Assembly (NCBI GenBank): GCA_020446815.1
Contig: JAGRDY010000014.1
Span: 62,001 to 126,000, forward strand
Reading direction: 5' to 3'
Origin: Paracoccaceae bacterium
GTDB lineage: Bacteria > Pseudomonadota > Alphaproteobacteria > Rhodobacterales > Rhodobacteraceae
DNA length: 64,000 nt
The notes under the pieces were generated by a model, which saw only the letters and a program-made list of their open reading frames with translations, had not been told where the DNA came from and did not search any database. Shown here piece by piece: positions 12,129 to 21,218 of the stretch (position 1 is its first letter; every line of letters begins with the position of its first letter). The position numbers and the translations under genes were made by a program.

Positions 12129-14591
12129 ATGATTAACGCATTCCGCTGGCTCCTGCGCATATTTCTAGGCATCGCCACACTCATCGCGGCCGTGCTGGGG
12201 CTTGGCTACTATTTCGCGGCGCGGTCGCTGCCGGATTACGACGAGGATTTTACCGTCGGCGGCATCGACTCGCCGGTCGAGATCGTCCGCGACACGGCCG
12301 ACATTCCGCATATCTTCGCCGCCGGCGATGCGGGGGTGTTCTTCGGCCTGGGCTTTGCCCATGCCCAGGACCGGCTCTGGCAGATGACGGTGATGCGCCG
12401 AACGGCTCAGGGGCGGCTGTCGGAAATATTCGGGGCGCAGACCCTGCCGACCGACGATCTGATGCGCCGGCTGGATATCTACGGGGCGGCATCGGCGTCA
12501 CTGGCCGCGCAGGATGACGATACGCTGGCCGCGCTCAAGGCCTATGCGGATGGTGTGAATGCCTGGATCAGCCTGATCAATTCCGAAGCCAAGGGGCGCG
12601 GCGCGCCCGAGTTCTTTCTTTTCTCGAACGAGATTTCCTATTGGCAGCCGGTTGATTCCATTGCACTTCTCAAACTGATGGCCTTGAAATCATCAAGCCA
12701 GATGACGCTTGAGATAAGGCGCGCGCGCCTGTCGCTTCTGTCAAGCGACTGGGCCAGCGATCTGATGCCCGAGGTGCCGGGCAACGGCGTGGCGGCTTTG
12801 CCGCCTTTCGCCAGCCTGGTGCCGGGGGTCCGGCCTTCCTATGCGGCGCTGTCGCCCGCGGAGGCCTTTTCACCGGTGCCGCAGGCGGCATTCGCCGGGG
12901 CATCAAACGCCTGGGCCGCGGCGCCGGCGCGCTCGGTAGCCAACGGCTCTCTCATCGCCAATGATCCGCATGTCGATTTCAGCGCGCCGGGGCTGTTCTA
13001 CCTGGCCCGGCTCGACCTGGAATCGGGCGGTGTCATCGGCGCCAGCATTCCCGGCATCCCGGCGATCCTTGCCGGGCGCAATAACGGACTTGGCTGGGCG
13101 ATTTCCGGGGCATGGCTGGACGATCAGGACATCTTCATCGAGGAACTGGACCCGGCCGACGGCGAACGCTATCGCACGCCGCAGGGATGGAAGCCCTTTG
13201 TCAGCCGGCGTTCCATCATCGATGTGAAAGACAGCCCGCCCGTCACCATCACCTTGCGCTGGAGCGAGAACGGCCCGATCCTGCCCGGCACCCATCTCGA
13301 TCTGGCCAGCGTGACACCGCCGGGCCATGTCGCGGCGCTGGCCTGGACCGGACTTGACGCCAATGACCGCTCGATGAGCGCGGTAATGAAACTGATGCGG
13401 GCGCATTCCGTGTCCGAAGGTCTGGCGGCGGGCGAAGGCTTTGTCGCGCCCGCCCAGAATGTCACCATGGCCGATCAGAAGGATATCGCCATGGTCATGT
13501 TCGGCACCATGCCCGCGCGCAACCCCGATCAGCGCGGCCAGGGGCGGCTTCCTTCGCTTGGCTGGGAGCCCGGGAACCGCTGGCAGGGCACCCTGCCCTA
13601 TGCCAACAATCCGCGCTTTGTTGACCCGGCTGGCGGCATTGTCGGCAACACCAACAACAAGACCGTCGACCGCCCCTTCCCGCTGCATGTCACATTCAAC
13701 TGGGGCGATTCGCAACGCGTTCAGCGCTGGACACAGTTGATGCAGGAACGCGAGGTTCACAGCCGCGACAGCTTCATCGCGGTGCAGCTGGATACAACAT
13801 CGCCGGCCGCGCGGACGATCCTGCCGCTGATCGCCGGCGATCTTTGGTTCACCGGTGAAGCCGCCCCGGCCGGCAGCCCCGAGGAATTGCGCCAGCGCGC
13901 GCTCGATCTGTTGGCAAAATGGGATGGCAACATGAACGAACATCTGCCCGAGCCGCTGATTTACGCCGCCTGGGTGCAGGCCCTGCAAAACCGGCTGATC
14001 CGCGACGAGCTGGGCCCCCTGGCCGACAGCTTCACGCATGTGGAGCCGCTTTTCATCGAACGGGTCTACCGCGACATCGACGGCGCCGGTTCGTGGTGCA
14101 ACGTCATGCAATCGGCGACGCAGGAAACCTGCACGGACATGGCGCGGCTGTCGCTCGATGACGCTTTGCTGATGCTGTCGGAAAAATACGGGCGCAATGT
14201 GGAAAGCTGGCGTTGGGGGGATGCCCATCAGGCTTTGCACGATCACGAAGTTCTGGGCCGGATGCCGTTCCTGAAATGGGTGGTAAACATTCACCAGACC
14301 ACCAGCGGTGGCGATCAGACGCTCAATCGCGGTGTCACAAAGGGAACCGCCCCCGATCCCTTTGCCAATGTGAACGGCGCAGGCTACCGCGGTGTCTATG
14401 ATCTGGCCGACCCGGACAGCTCGGTTTTCATCATCCCGACCGGCCAGTCCGGCCATCCGCTCAGCCGCCATTACGACGATCTGAGCGAAATATGGCGTCG
14501 CGGCGAATATGTGCCGATGTCGCTTGATCCCGATCTGGCACGCGCAGCCGCCACCGGCATCACGGTGTTGACCCCGCAAGCCGCGCCATGA
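12129..14591 (+). CDS. Penicillin acylase family N-terminal nucleophile hydrolase
   Basis: An 820-residue Ntn-hydrolase proprotein. It starts with one membrane-spanning or signal-anchor segment (about residues 5-27), followed by the alpha-chain motif 'VEIVRDTADIPHIFAAGD' and 'GLGFAHAQDRLWQM'. The likely processing site is 'FAGASNAWAA', where Ser259 would become the N-terminal nucleophile of the beta chain, followed by 'SLIANDPHVDFSAPGLFYLA' and 'GNTNNKTVDRPFP'. Members cleave amides such as penicillin G, acyl-homoserine lactones or N-acyl amino acids; the true substrate is unknown. The stop overlaps the start of the GNAT gene (ATGA), suggesting coordinated expression. Confidence 0.93.
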   Translation: MINAFRWLLRIFLGIATLIAAVLGLGYYFAARSLPDYDEDFTVGGIDSPVEIVRDTADIPHIFAAGDAGVFFGLGFAHAQDRLWQMTVMRRTAQGRLSEIFGAQTLPTDDLMRRLDIYGAASASLAAQDDDTLAALKAYADGVNAWISLINSEAKGRGAPEFFLFSNEISYWQPVDSIALLKLMALKSSSQMTLEIRRARLSLLSSDWASDLMPEVPGNGVAALPPFASLVPGVRPSYAALSPAEAFSPVPQAAFAGASNAWAAAPARSVANGSLIANDPHVDFSAPGLFYLARLDLESGGVIGASIPGIPAILAGRNNGLGWAISGAWLDDQDIFIEELDPADGERYRTPQGWKPFVSRRSIIDVKDSPPVTITLRWSENGPILPGTHLDLASVTPPGHVAALAWTGLDANDRSMSAVMKLMRAHSVSEGLAAGEGFVAPAQNVTMADQKDIAMVMFGTMPARNPDQRGQGRLPSLGWEPGNRWQGTLPYANNPRFVDPAGGIVGNTNNKTVDRPFPLHVTFNWGDSQRVQRWTQLMQEREVHSRDSFIAVQLDTTSPAARTILPLIAGDLWFTGEAAPAGSPEELRQRALDLLAKWDGNMNEHLPEPLIYAAWVQALQNRLIRDELGPLADSFTHVEPLFIERVYRDIDGAGSWCNVMQSATQETCTDMARLSLDDALLMLSEKYGRNVESWRWGDAHQALHDHEVLGRMPFLKWVVNIHQTTSGGDQTLNRGVTKGTAPDPFANVNGAGYRGVYDLADPDSSVFIIPTGQSGHPLSRHYDDLSEIWRRGEYVPMSLDPDLARAAATGITVLTPQAAP

Positions 14592-15142
14592 ACCGCACCC
14601 ACCGGCTTGCCACCAGGCGCCTTGTCCTCAGACGCCCCAGAGCATCGGATCTTGCGGCGTTGCATGCGATCATGTCCGAAGCGCGGGCCATGCGGTACTG
14701 GGCGACACCCGCGCATGGCACGATGGAGGAGACCCGCGCGTGGCTGGCGCGCACCGTGGCCGCCGCGCGATCGGGCAGATCGGACGAATTCATCATCGAG
14801 CGTCGCGGTCAGGTCATCGGCAAGGCGGGCGCCTGGCGCATGCCGGAAATCGGCTTCATCCTCGGGCTGCCGTTCTGGGGGCACGGCTATGCCCATGAGG
14901 CGATGTGCGCCGTCATCGGCGATCTTTTCGCCCGTCACCCCACCGACCAACTGACCGCCGATGTCGACCCCCGCAATGCCGCCTCGCAAAAGCTGCTCGG
15001 GCGGTTGGGCTTTCAAGAAACCGGGCGGGCGAAAAACACGATCCTGTGGGGCGATGAGTGGTGCGATTCGGCCTATTATGCCCTCGACCGAAAGGTCTGG
15101 CAGGCGCGCACCCCCCCACCCGAGCGCCTGTCAGGCAAATGA
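14588..15142 (+). CDS. GNAT family N-acetyltransferase (RimJ/RimL-like)
   Basis: 184 residues with the N-acetyltransferase fold of the RimJ/RimL subgroup: 'HRLATRRLVLRRPRASDLAALH', 'EIGFILGLPFWGHGYAHEAM' (the acetyl-CoA site region) and 'VDPRNAASQKLLGRLGFQETGR' (motif A/B end). It would transfer an acetyl group to a protein N-terminus or a small amine. It is translationally coupled to the upstream acylase-family gene by ATGA and ends with a 12-bp overlap against hflX on the other strand. The substrate is not predictable. Confidence 0.9.
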   Translation: MNRTHRLATRRLVLRRPRASDLAALHAIMSEARAMRYWATPAHGTMEETRAWLARTVAAARSGRSDEFIIERRGQVIGKAGAWRMPEIGFILGLPFWGHGYAHEAMCAVIGDLFARHPTDQLTADVDPRNAASQKLLGRLGFQETGRAKNTILWGDEWCDSAYYALDRKVWQARTPPPERLSGK

Positions 15143-16378
15143 CCTATCGGCTTTCTGAAACCTGGCAAACGCCGCCTCTTGCCTTTTCGTCCAGGACAGG
15201 GTGATCCGGTAGCCGTCCTGTTCGGCTTTTTCGGATGATACGACCCCGGCATCGTGCAGCCAGGCGCGCGCCTTTCCGGCACTGAACGGCAATGAGACCT
15301 GCGCCGCGAACCTGCCGTCATCCAGAGCCTGCGAAATGCCCTCCAGCAGGTAATCCAGCCCCTCTCCGGTACGCGCCGAGGTCGCAAAAATTCCGGGCGT
15401 GCGGGCATCCCGGGCCTGCAGGGCCGCGCGCGTGGCGGCGCTCATCAGGTCGATCTTGTTCCAGACCTCGAACATCGCGACATCCTCGGCAACGCCAAGG
15501 CTGTCGAGTATCCGGCCCACATCTTCGGCCTGTTCTTCGGTTTCGGGATGCGCAATATCGCGGACATGCAGGATCAGATCGGCCTCGAGCACCTCTTCAA
15601 GGGTGGCGCGAAAGGCCGCGACCAGTTGCGTCGGCAGATCGGAAATGAAGCCCACCGTATCCGACAGGATGATCTTGCGGCCCGACGGCAGGACCACCCC
15701 GCGCATCGTCGGATCGAGCGTGGCGAAAAGCATATCCTTCGCCAAAACCTCTGCGCCGGTCAACCTGTTGAAAAGGGAGGATTTTCCGGCATTCGTATAA
15801 CCGACCAGCGCGACGATGGAAAACGGCACCTTGCGCCGCGCCGCACGGTGCAGTTCGCGGGTCTTGACAACCTTGCCGAGTTGACGGCGGATCTTGGCGA
15901 CTTCGTCGTCAATGGCGCGCCGGTCGGATTCGATCTGTGTTTCACCCGGCCCGCCGACAAAACCCAGCCCGCCGCGCTGGCGTTCAAGATGCGTCCAGGC
16001 CCGAACAAGGCGCGTGCGCTGATAGGAAAGCGCGGCAAGTTCCACCTGCAACACGCCTTCGCGGGTGCGCGCGCGATCGGCGAAAATCTCCAGAATCAGC
16101 CCGGTCCGATCAAGCAGCTTGACCTTCCAGTCCCGTTCCAGGTTGCGCTGCTGGATCGGGCTGACCGGCCCGTCGACCAGAACCAGATCGACCTGCATCT
16201 GCGCAAAGCGCTGCTTCAATTCGTCGATCTTCCCGGATCCGAAAAGACTGCCCGCGCGCGCCCTGGCGACGCTGACGATTTCCGATCCGGCGACCTCGAG
16301 ATTCGGCAGCGCCAGCGCCAGCGATACCGCCTCGGCCAGGGCGTGTTCGGGCAAACGCCGCTTCGGGCCGGATTTCAT
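15131..16378 (-). CDS. hflX: GTPase HflX (ribosome-associated), N-terminus probably extends upstream to about 16438
   Basis: HflX is a translational GTPase that splits or rescues ribosomes under stress. It has the HflX N-terminal domain ('GSLFGSGKIDELKQR', 'VLVDGPVSPIQQRNLERDW'), a glycine-rich linker ('RGGLGFVGGPGETQIESDRR') and the G domain with G1 'GYTNAGKSSLFN', G3 'SDTVGFISDLP' and G4 'NKID'. The first ATG is at 16378, but the codons just before it encode 'PTRAFVLHPD', which is conserved at the start of HflX. No ATG, GTG or TTG lies between it and the in-frame stop further upstream. A CTG at 16438 overlapping the hfq stop (CTGA) and preceded by GAGG is a candidate start. Confidence 0.93.
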   Translation of the reverse strand: MKSGPKRRLPEHALAEAVSLALALPNLEVAGSEIVSVARARAGSLFGSGKIDELKQRFAQMQVDLVLVDGPVSPIQQRNLERDWKVKLLDRTGLILEIFADRARTREGVLQVELAALSYQRTRLVRAWTHLERQRGGLGFVGGPGETQIESDRRAIDDEVAKIRRQLGKVVKTRELHRAARRKVPFSIVALVGYTNAGKSSLFNRLTGAEVLAKDMLFATLDPTMRGVVLPSGRKIILSDTVGFISDLPTQLVAAFRATLEEVLEADLILHVRDIAHPETEEQAEDVGRILDSLGVAEDVAMFEVWNKIDLMSAATRAALQARDARTPGIFATSARTGEGLDYLLEGISQALDDGRFAAQVSLPFSAGKARAWLHDAGVVSSEKAEQDGYRITLSWTKRQEAAFARFQKADRSFA

Positions 16379-16434
16379 GTCCGGATGCAGGACAAAGGCC
16401 CGCGTCGGGCGGTCCTTGACGATATGCGTGTCGA

Positions 16435-16668
16435 TCAGTCTTCGCCCTCATAAAGCGATATGGGTTGACCCGGCATGATGGTGGAAATCGCGTGTTTGTA
16501 AACCAACTGGGATTGCCCGTCCCTGCGCAGAAGGACACAGAAATTGTCGAACCAGGTGATGACACCCTGCAACTTCACCCCGTTGATCAGAAATATCGTT
16601 ACCGGAACCTTGGCCTTGCGAACATGGTTCAGAAAAGCATCTTGTAAATTTTGTTTGTCGGCGGCCAT
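16435..16668 (-). CDS. hfq: RNA-binding chaperone Hfq
   Basis: 77 residues containing the Sm1 motif '[28 protein letters not shown]' in part (about residues 17-44) and the Sm2 motif '[14 protein letters not shown]'. Hfq forms hexameric rings that pair small RNAs with mRNAs; in alphaproteobacteria it also affects nitrogen regulation. The start is MAADKQNLQ at 16668 with AAGG about 10 nt upstream, although the frame is open to 16767. It sits between trkH and hflX, as in other Rhodobacterales, and its TGA overlaps a possible hflX CTG start. Confidence 0.97.
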   Translation of the reverse strand: MAADKQNLQDAFLNHVRKAKVPVTIFLINGVKLQGVITWFDNFCVLLRRDGQSQLVYKHAISTIMPGQPISLYEGED

Positions 16669-16820
16669 TATGTTTTGCCTTGTTTTTGGTCTTGCACGGG
16701 TTTCACATCTTTTCGCGGCATTCCGGCGCGTTACCGGCTGCACGCCGCGAGTATGCCGAAGAATCAATGACTTTCCAGCCCCAAAAAGCGTTTCTTGTCG
16801 CCGCAGGGCAGGTTGTACGG

Positions 16821-18335
16821 CTATCCGCGCCAGAACTCCGGGTTCAACAGCGCGATAAATGCCAGGGTTTCCAACCGCCCGACAACCATCGCCAGGGCCA
16901 CGATGGTGCGTGCCGTGTCATCCAGGCTAGCCCAGCTAAGCGGCGTTTCCGCCGCAACCGACGCCAGCGGCCCGGTTGTCGATAATGCCGCCACGGCAAA
17001 AACGGTCGAGCCTTCGAAATCCAGCCCCGTCAGCGAAAGGGCCAGCATCGTGACGGCGATGGACAAGGCAAAGAGCATGAAGAATATCCACGCCATCTGC
17101 GCACCCTGCCGCCGCAGCCGCCTGGCCTGAACCCCGGCGCCGCCGATCGAATTGGGATGCACGAGACGCTCGACCTCGCGTTCGCCGTGCCGGTAAAGCG
17201 CGTAGACCCGAAGCAGCTTGACCCCCCCGGCGGTTGTCGCGACGCCGCCACCGATCACCGCAAGCCCGGCCAGAACCAGACCGGGTGTCGGCAATCCCGA
17301 CCAATGCTGAACGGCCCCCCAATGGGCCGATTCGAAACCCGTTGTCGTCAGGAAGGACAGCACCGTGAACACCGACCCCCAAAGCGCACGCATCGCCGCC
17401 TGGGTGTCTTGCACGTCATCGACCTCCAGGGCGCCGACCCAGTGGCGGAAAAACAGCAAGAGCGGCACGATAACCACGATGAGCACCGCCAGGCGCAGTT
17501 CCGGGTCGGCGCGCAGGCTGCCCTGCGCCGTCTTGCCCATCGACGGCATCAACCGGCGTGACAGGGCGAATACCAGAAAAACAAAGATGATGGCTTCGCC
17601 CGCATGGCCCGAACCGGCCTGATCAAGGCCGCCTATGGGCGATATCCCCGATGTGGCCAGTGTCGACATCGCGTGACAGGCCGCCACAAGCGGAGCATCC
17701 CCCGCCACGATCAGGGCGATCCACAAAGCCAGCGTCAAACCGGCATAGGGCGGAAATATCCAGCCGGTGAACCTGATCAACCGTTCCGAAGTATCGATCT
17801 TTTGCGTGTTCTGAGCGCCCGAGAGCACCCCCTGCCCCATGGGCGAGCCGCTCAGAACCTCGAACCCGCCAAGATTCATCGGCGCCAGGATCGCCACCGC
17901 GGTCACCAGAACGAAAAGACCGCCGAACCAGCTCACAAGAGCCCGCCAAAGATGCACCGAGCCCGGCAGGCGGTCCGGTTCGAACAACGTGGCGCCGGTA
18001 GTGGTGAAGGACGCGACCATTTCCCACCAGGCGTTGAAATAGCTCGTATCCGGCACCACTTCGGCCACCGGAATCGCCAGCATCACCGGCAACACCACGA
18101 ACGCGGCCACCAGCGTCAGCAAATGGTTGCGCGCAACATGCCCGGTACGGTTTGCAGCCGTCGCAATGCCGATCAACACCGTCAGGATCAAGAACAGCGT
18201 CCCGGAATAGAAAAACGCCTGCGCGACGCGATGCTCGTGCCGGGCCAGAGCATGGCCCGCCGGCACATACATCGCCAGCGACCCGACCCCCATCAGGATC
18301 ACGAACAGCGGAAGATCCAGAATGCGCCGCAGCAT
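16821..18335 (-). CDS. trkH: Trk-type potassium uptake membrane protein
   Basis: A polytopic membrane protein of 504 residues, the ion-conducting subunit of the Trk system. It has repeated pore-helix segments of the TrkH/KtrB family, including '[16 protein letters not shown]' and '[15 protein letters not shown]', in which the glycine of each TTG forms the filter, and '[22 protein letters not shown]'. It is 3 bp downstream of trkA, its gating partner, so they form one transcription unit. The downstream gene is hfq. Confidence 0.95.
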   Translation of the reverse strand: MLRRILDLPLFVILMGVGSLAMYVPAGHALARHEHRVAQAFFYSGTLFLILTVLIGIATAANRTGHVARNHLLTLVAAFVVLPVMLAIPVAEVVPDTSYFNAWWEMVASFTTTGATLFEPDRLPGSVHLWRALVSWFGGLFVLVTAVAILAPMNLGGFEVLSGSPMGQGVLSGAQNTQKIDTSERLIRFTGWIFPPYAGLTLALWIALIVAGDAPLVAACHAMSTLATSGISPIGGLDQAGSGHAGEAIIFVFLVFALSRRLMPSMGKTAQGSLRADPELRLAVLIVVIVPLLLFFRHWVGALEVDDVQDTQAAMRALWGSVFTVLSFLTTTGFESAHWGAVQHWSGLPTPGLVLAGLAVIGGGVATTAGGVKLLRVYALYRHGEREVERLVHPNSIGGAGVQARRLRRQGAQMAWIFFMLFALSIAVTMLALSLTGLDFEGSTVFAVAALSTTGPLASVAAETPLSWASLDDTARTIVALAMVVGRLETLAFIALLNPEFWRG

Positions 18336-18338
18336 CGT

Positions 18339-19715
18339 TCAGAAAAAGTCGATCGAGACCTGCAACAGCCTCTCGACTTCGGGCACATCGCCGGCCAGGC
18401 AGAACAACACGATCACGTCGTCTTCCTCGATCTTGGTGTCTCCGGTCGGTTTGACCACCTTGTCGCCTTTCATCACCGCGCCCATCAGAACCCCTTCGGG
18501 GAATTCGATATCGCGCACCAGCCGTCCGGCAATCGGCGATGTCGACAGGACCTGGGCCTCGATCACCTCGGCCTCGGCATCGCCGATCGAATAGATCGCG
18601 CGCACCCGGCCATGACGGATATGGCGCAGGATGGATGACACCGTTGTCGCGCGCGGGTTTATATAGGCGTCGATATCCAGCGCCGCCATCAGCGGCACCA
18701 GCGTCGGGTCGTTGATCAGCGCAATGGCCAGCGCGCAACCGGCCTGTTTGGCCCGCACCGCCGCCAGAATGTTTGTCTTGTCGTCATCGGTCACCGCCAG
18801 AACGGCATCGGCGCGGTCGATATTGGCCTCGGCCAGAAGCTCCATGTTCATGCCGTCGCCGTTAAGCACGATCGTGCGCTGCAACGCATCGGCGGCGCGT
18901 TCGGCGAAGGCGCGGTTCTTTTCGATGATCTTGGCGCGGATCCGGTCGGTGCGCTTTTCGAGTGCGGTGGCGACCGCCAGCCCGACATTGCCCCCGCCGA
19001 TGATCACGATACGCTCTTGTTTGCGGGTGGTCTTGCCGAAGATATCCAGCGTCCGGCTGACATCCTCGACATGGCAAAAGACATAAACCTGGTCGTTGGC
19101 GAAAAGCTGATCGCCCGGTTCGGGCGCGAAAAGCCGGCCTTCCCGGCGGACCCCGACGACGATGGCGCGCAAAGTCGAAAAGAGATCGGTCAACTGGCGC
19201 AGCGGCGTGTTGATCACCGGGCAGTCTTCTTCCAGCGCCACGCCCAGCAATTGCGCCCGCCCGCCCATGAAACTTTCGGTGTCGAAGGTCGATGGCGCGG
19301 CAAGCCGTTGCAGGGCGGCTTCGGCCACCTCCTTTTCGGGGCTGATCACCACGTCGATCGGCAGGTGGTCACGGCGATAGAGATCGGAATAGATCGCATC
19401 GAGATAGGATTGCGCCCGCAGTCTGGCGATCTTGCGGGTGATGCCGAACACCGAATGCGCAACCTGGCAGGTGACCATGTTGACTTCGTCGGAATGGGTC
19501 GCGGCGATGATCATGTCGGCATCCCGCGCCCCGGCGCGTTCGAGAACATCCGGATAGGACGCGAACCCGGCAATCCCCTGAACGTCGAGCGCCTCGGTCG
19601 CCCGGCGGACCAGTTCGGCATTGTTGTCTACGACCGTGACATCGTTGCTTTCACCGGACAGATGGCGCGCGATCTGCCAGCCGACCTGCCCCGCGCCGCA
19701 GATGATGACCTTCAT
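18339..19715 (-). CDS. trkA: Trk potassium transporter peripheral NAD-binding subunit
   Basis: A cytoplasmic regulatory subunit of 458 residues with two tandem RCK modules. The first begins 'MKVIICGAGQVGWQIARHL' and the second, near residue 234, begins 'RIVIIGGGNVGLAVATAL'. Both have the GxGxxG dinucleotide-binding turn followed by TrkA-C domains. It binds NAD(H)/ATP and gates TrkH. It lies about 100 bp downstream of ntrX, an order shared with other Rhodobacterales, which may couple potassium uptake to the Ntr block. Confidence 0.96.
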   Translation of the reverse strand: MKVIICGAGQVGWQIARHLSGESNDVTVVDNNAELVRRATEALDVQGIAGFASYPDVLERAGARDADMIIAATHSDEVNMVTCQVAHSVFGITRKIARLRAQSYLDAIYSDLYRRDHLPIDVVISPEKEVAEAALQRLAAPSTFDTESFMGGRAQLLGVALEEDCPVINTPLRQLTDLFSTLRAIVVGVRREGRLFAPEPGDQLFANDQVYVFCHVEDVSRTLDIFGKTTRKQERIVIIGGGNVGLAVATALEKRTDRIRAKIIEKNRAFAERAADALQRTIVLNGDGMNMELLAEANIDRADAVLAVTDDDKTNILAAVRAKQAGCALAIALINDPTLVPLMAALDIDAYINPRATTVSSILRHIRHGRVRAIYSIGDAEAEVIEAQVLSTSPIAGRLVRDIEFPEGVLMGAVMKGDKVVKPTGDTKIEEDDVIVLFCLAGDVPEVERLLQVSIDFF

Positions 19716-19814
19716 GTCGCTTTCTCCTGCCTCCGGCTCGGGTCTTGATAGGCTGGCGCTGATCCATGGTCAACGGGTGGCCGGAGGGCGCGCATGAAGG
19801 CGCGGGCGCGCCGT

Positions 19815-21218
19815 TCAGGCTTCTTCTTCCTCCAGATGGGCAATTCTGGTTCCGGACTTGGAGGTGGTGACAACCCCCAGCGACTTCAGTTTGCGATGCA
19901 GCGCCGAACGTTCCATCCCGACGAATGTTGCCGTCCGGCTGATATTGCCGCCAAAGCGGTTGATCTGGGTCAGCAGATATTCGCGCTCGAACAGTTCGCG
20001 CGCCTCGCGCAACGGCAGCGTCGCCAACCCGCCCGACAGGACTATCCGCCCCTCATCGTTCGCACTGTCACCCTGCCCCGGCAATTCGCGCGCCTCGATG
20101 GCGCCGCCGTTTTCGCCGAGAATCAGCACCCGTTCGATGATGTTGCGCAGCTGGCGGATATTGCCGGGCCACAGCATCGTCTGCATCAGCGCCTCCGCCT
20201 CGTCCGAGACCGCCCGCAGCGGCAAGCCCTGGTTCTTGTTGAACTCGTCGATGAAATGGCGCGACAGTTCGGGAATGTCCTCGCGGCGTTCTTCCAGCGA
20301 CGGCACGGCGATGGGCACGACATTCAGACGGTCATAGAGTTCCTGGCGAAAGCGGCCGGCCGCGATTTCGCCGGCCAGATCGCGCGTCGTCGATGAAATC
20401 ACCCGCAGGTCGACGCGCACCTTGTCGTTGCCGCCGACACGGGCGAATTGCTGTTCGGTCAGAACCCGCAAAATCTTGGACTGCGTTCCCAGCGGCATGT
20501 CGGCCACCTCGTCGAAATAGACGACACCGCCATGGGCCTGTTCCAGCAACCCCTTTTCGACCCCGCGCTCGGGCGTTTCGCGGCCGAACAGCACCTCCTC
20601 CATGCGGTCGGGTTCGACCGAGGCCGACGATACCGTCACGAACGGACCGTTGGCGCGTTGGGAATTGACGTGGATATAACGCGCGGCCACCTCCTTGCCC
20701 GACCCGGGCTGGCCGGTCAGCATCACCCGCCCGTTCGATTTGGTGACCTTGTCGAGCTGCCCCTTCAGGGCCCGAAACGCCGGTGAGCTTCCGATCATCT
20801 CGGATGAGGTGACGTCGCGCCGCCGCAGGCTGGCGTTTTCGCGGCGCAGCCTTGAGGTTTCCATCGCCCGTGAAATGACCACCGTAAGCTGGTCGATGTT
20901 GAACGGTTTCTCGATGAAGTCATAGGCGCCCTGCTTGATCGCGGCGACGGCGATTTCGATGTTGCCATGCCCGGATATGATGATGATCGGCACATCCGGG
21001 TTGTCGCGCTTGACCGTCTTGAGAATGTCTATCCCGTCCATGCGGCTGTCTTTCAGCCAGATGTCGAGAATCATCAGTGCCGGCGGCGCTGCATTGATTT
21101 CGGCCATGCAGTCCTCGGAATTGGCCGCCAGCCGGGTGGAAAAGCCTTCGTCCTTCAGAATGTCCGAGATAAGCTCCCGGATATCTCTTTCATCATCGAC
21201 AATCAGAATATCGCTCAT
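19815..21218 (-). CDS. ntrX: NtrX nitrogen response regulator lacking the GAFTGA loop
   Basis: A two-component response regulator paired with NtrY. Residues 1-120 are a receiver domain with the phospho-acceptor in 'LMILDIWLKDSRMDGI'. An AAA+ domain follows with Walker A 'GQPGSGKEVAARYIH' and Walker B 'VVYFDEVADMP'. The C-terminal Fis-like helix-turn-helix is 'FGGNISRTATFVGMERSALHRKL'. The GAFTGA segment that contacts sigma-54 is missing: 'EEVLFGRETPERGVEKGLLEQ' stands in its place. It probably does not open sigma-54 promoters in the classical way. The start overlaps the ntrY stop (ATGA). Confidence 0.94.
   Translation of the reverse strand: MSDILIVDDERDIRELISDILKDEGFSTRLAANSEDCMAEINAAPPALMILDIWLKDSRMDGIDILKTVKRDNPDVPIIIISGHGNIEIAVAAIKQGAYDFIEKPFNIDQLTVVISRAMETSRLRRENASLRRRDVTSSEMIGSSPAFRALKGQLDKVTKSNGRVMLTGQPGSGKEVAARYIHVNSQRANGPFVTVSSASVEPDRMEEVLFGRETPERGVEKGLLEQAHGGVVYFDEVADMPLGTQSKILRVLTEQQFARVGGNDKVRVDLRVISSTTRDLAGEIAAGRFRQELYDRLNVVPIAVPSLEERREDIPELSRHFIDEFNKNQGLPLRAVSDEAEALMQTMLWPGNIRQLRNIIERVLILGENGGAIEARELPGQGDSANDEGRIVLSGGLATLPLREARELFEREYLLTQINRFGGNISRTATFVGMERSALHRKLKSLGVVTTSKSGTRIAHLEEEEA

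Noticed and set aside
12903-14579. 558-codon minus-strand frame over the acylase gene
   Set aside because: It overlaps the whole beta chain of the acylase, which has the nucleophile and other conserved motifs.
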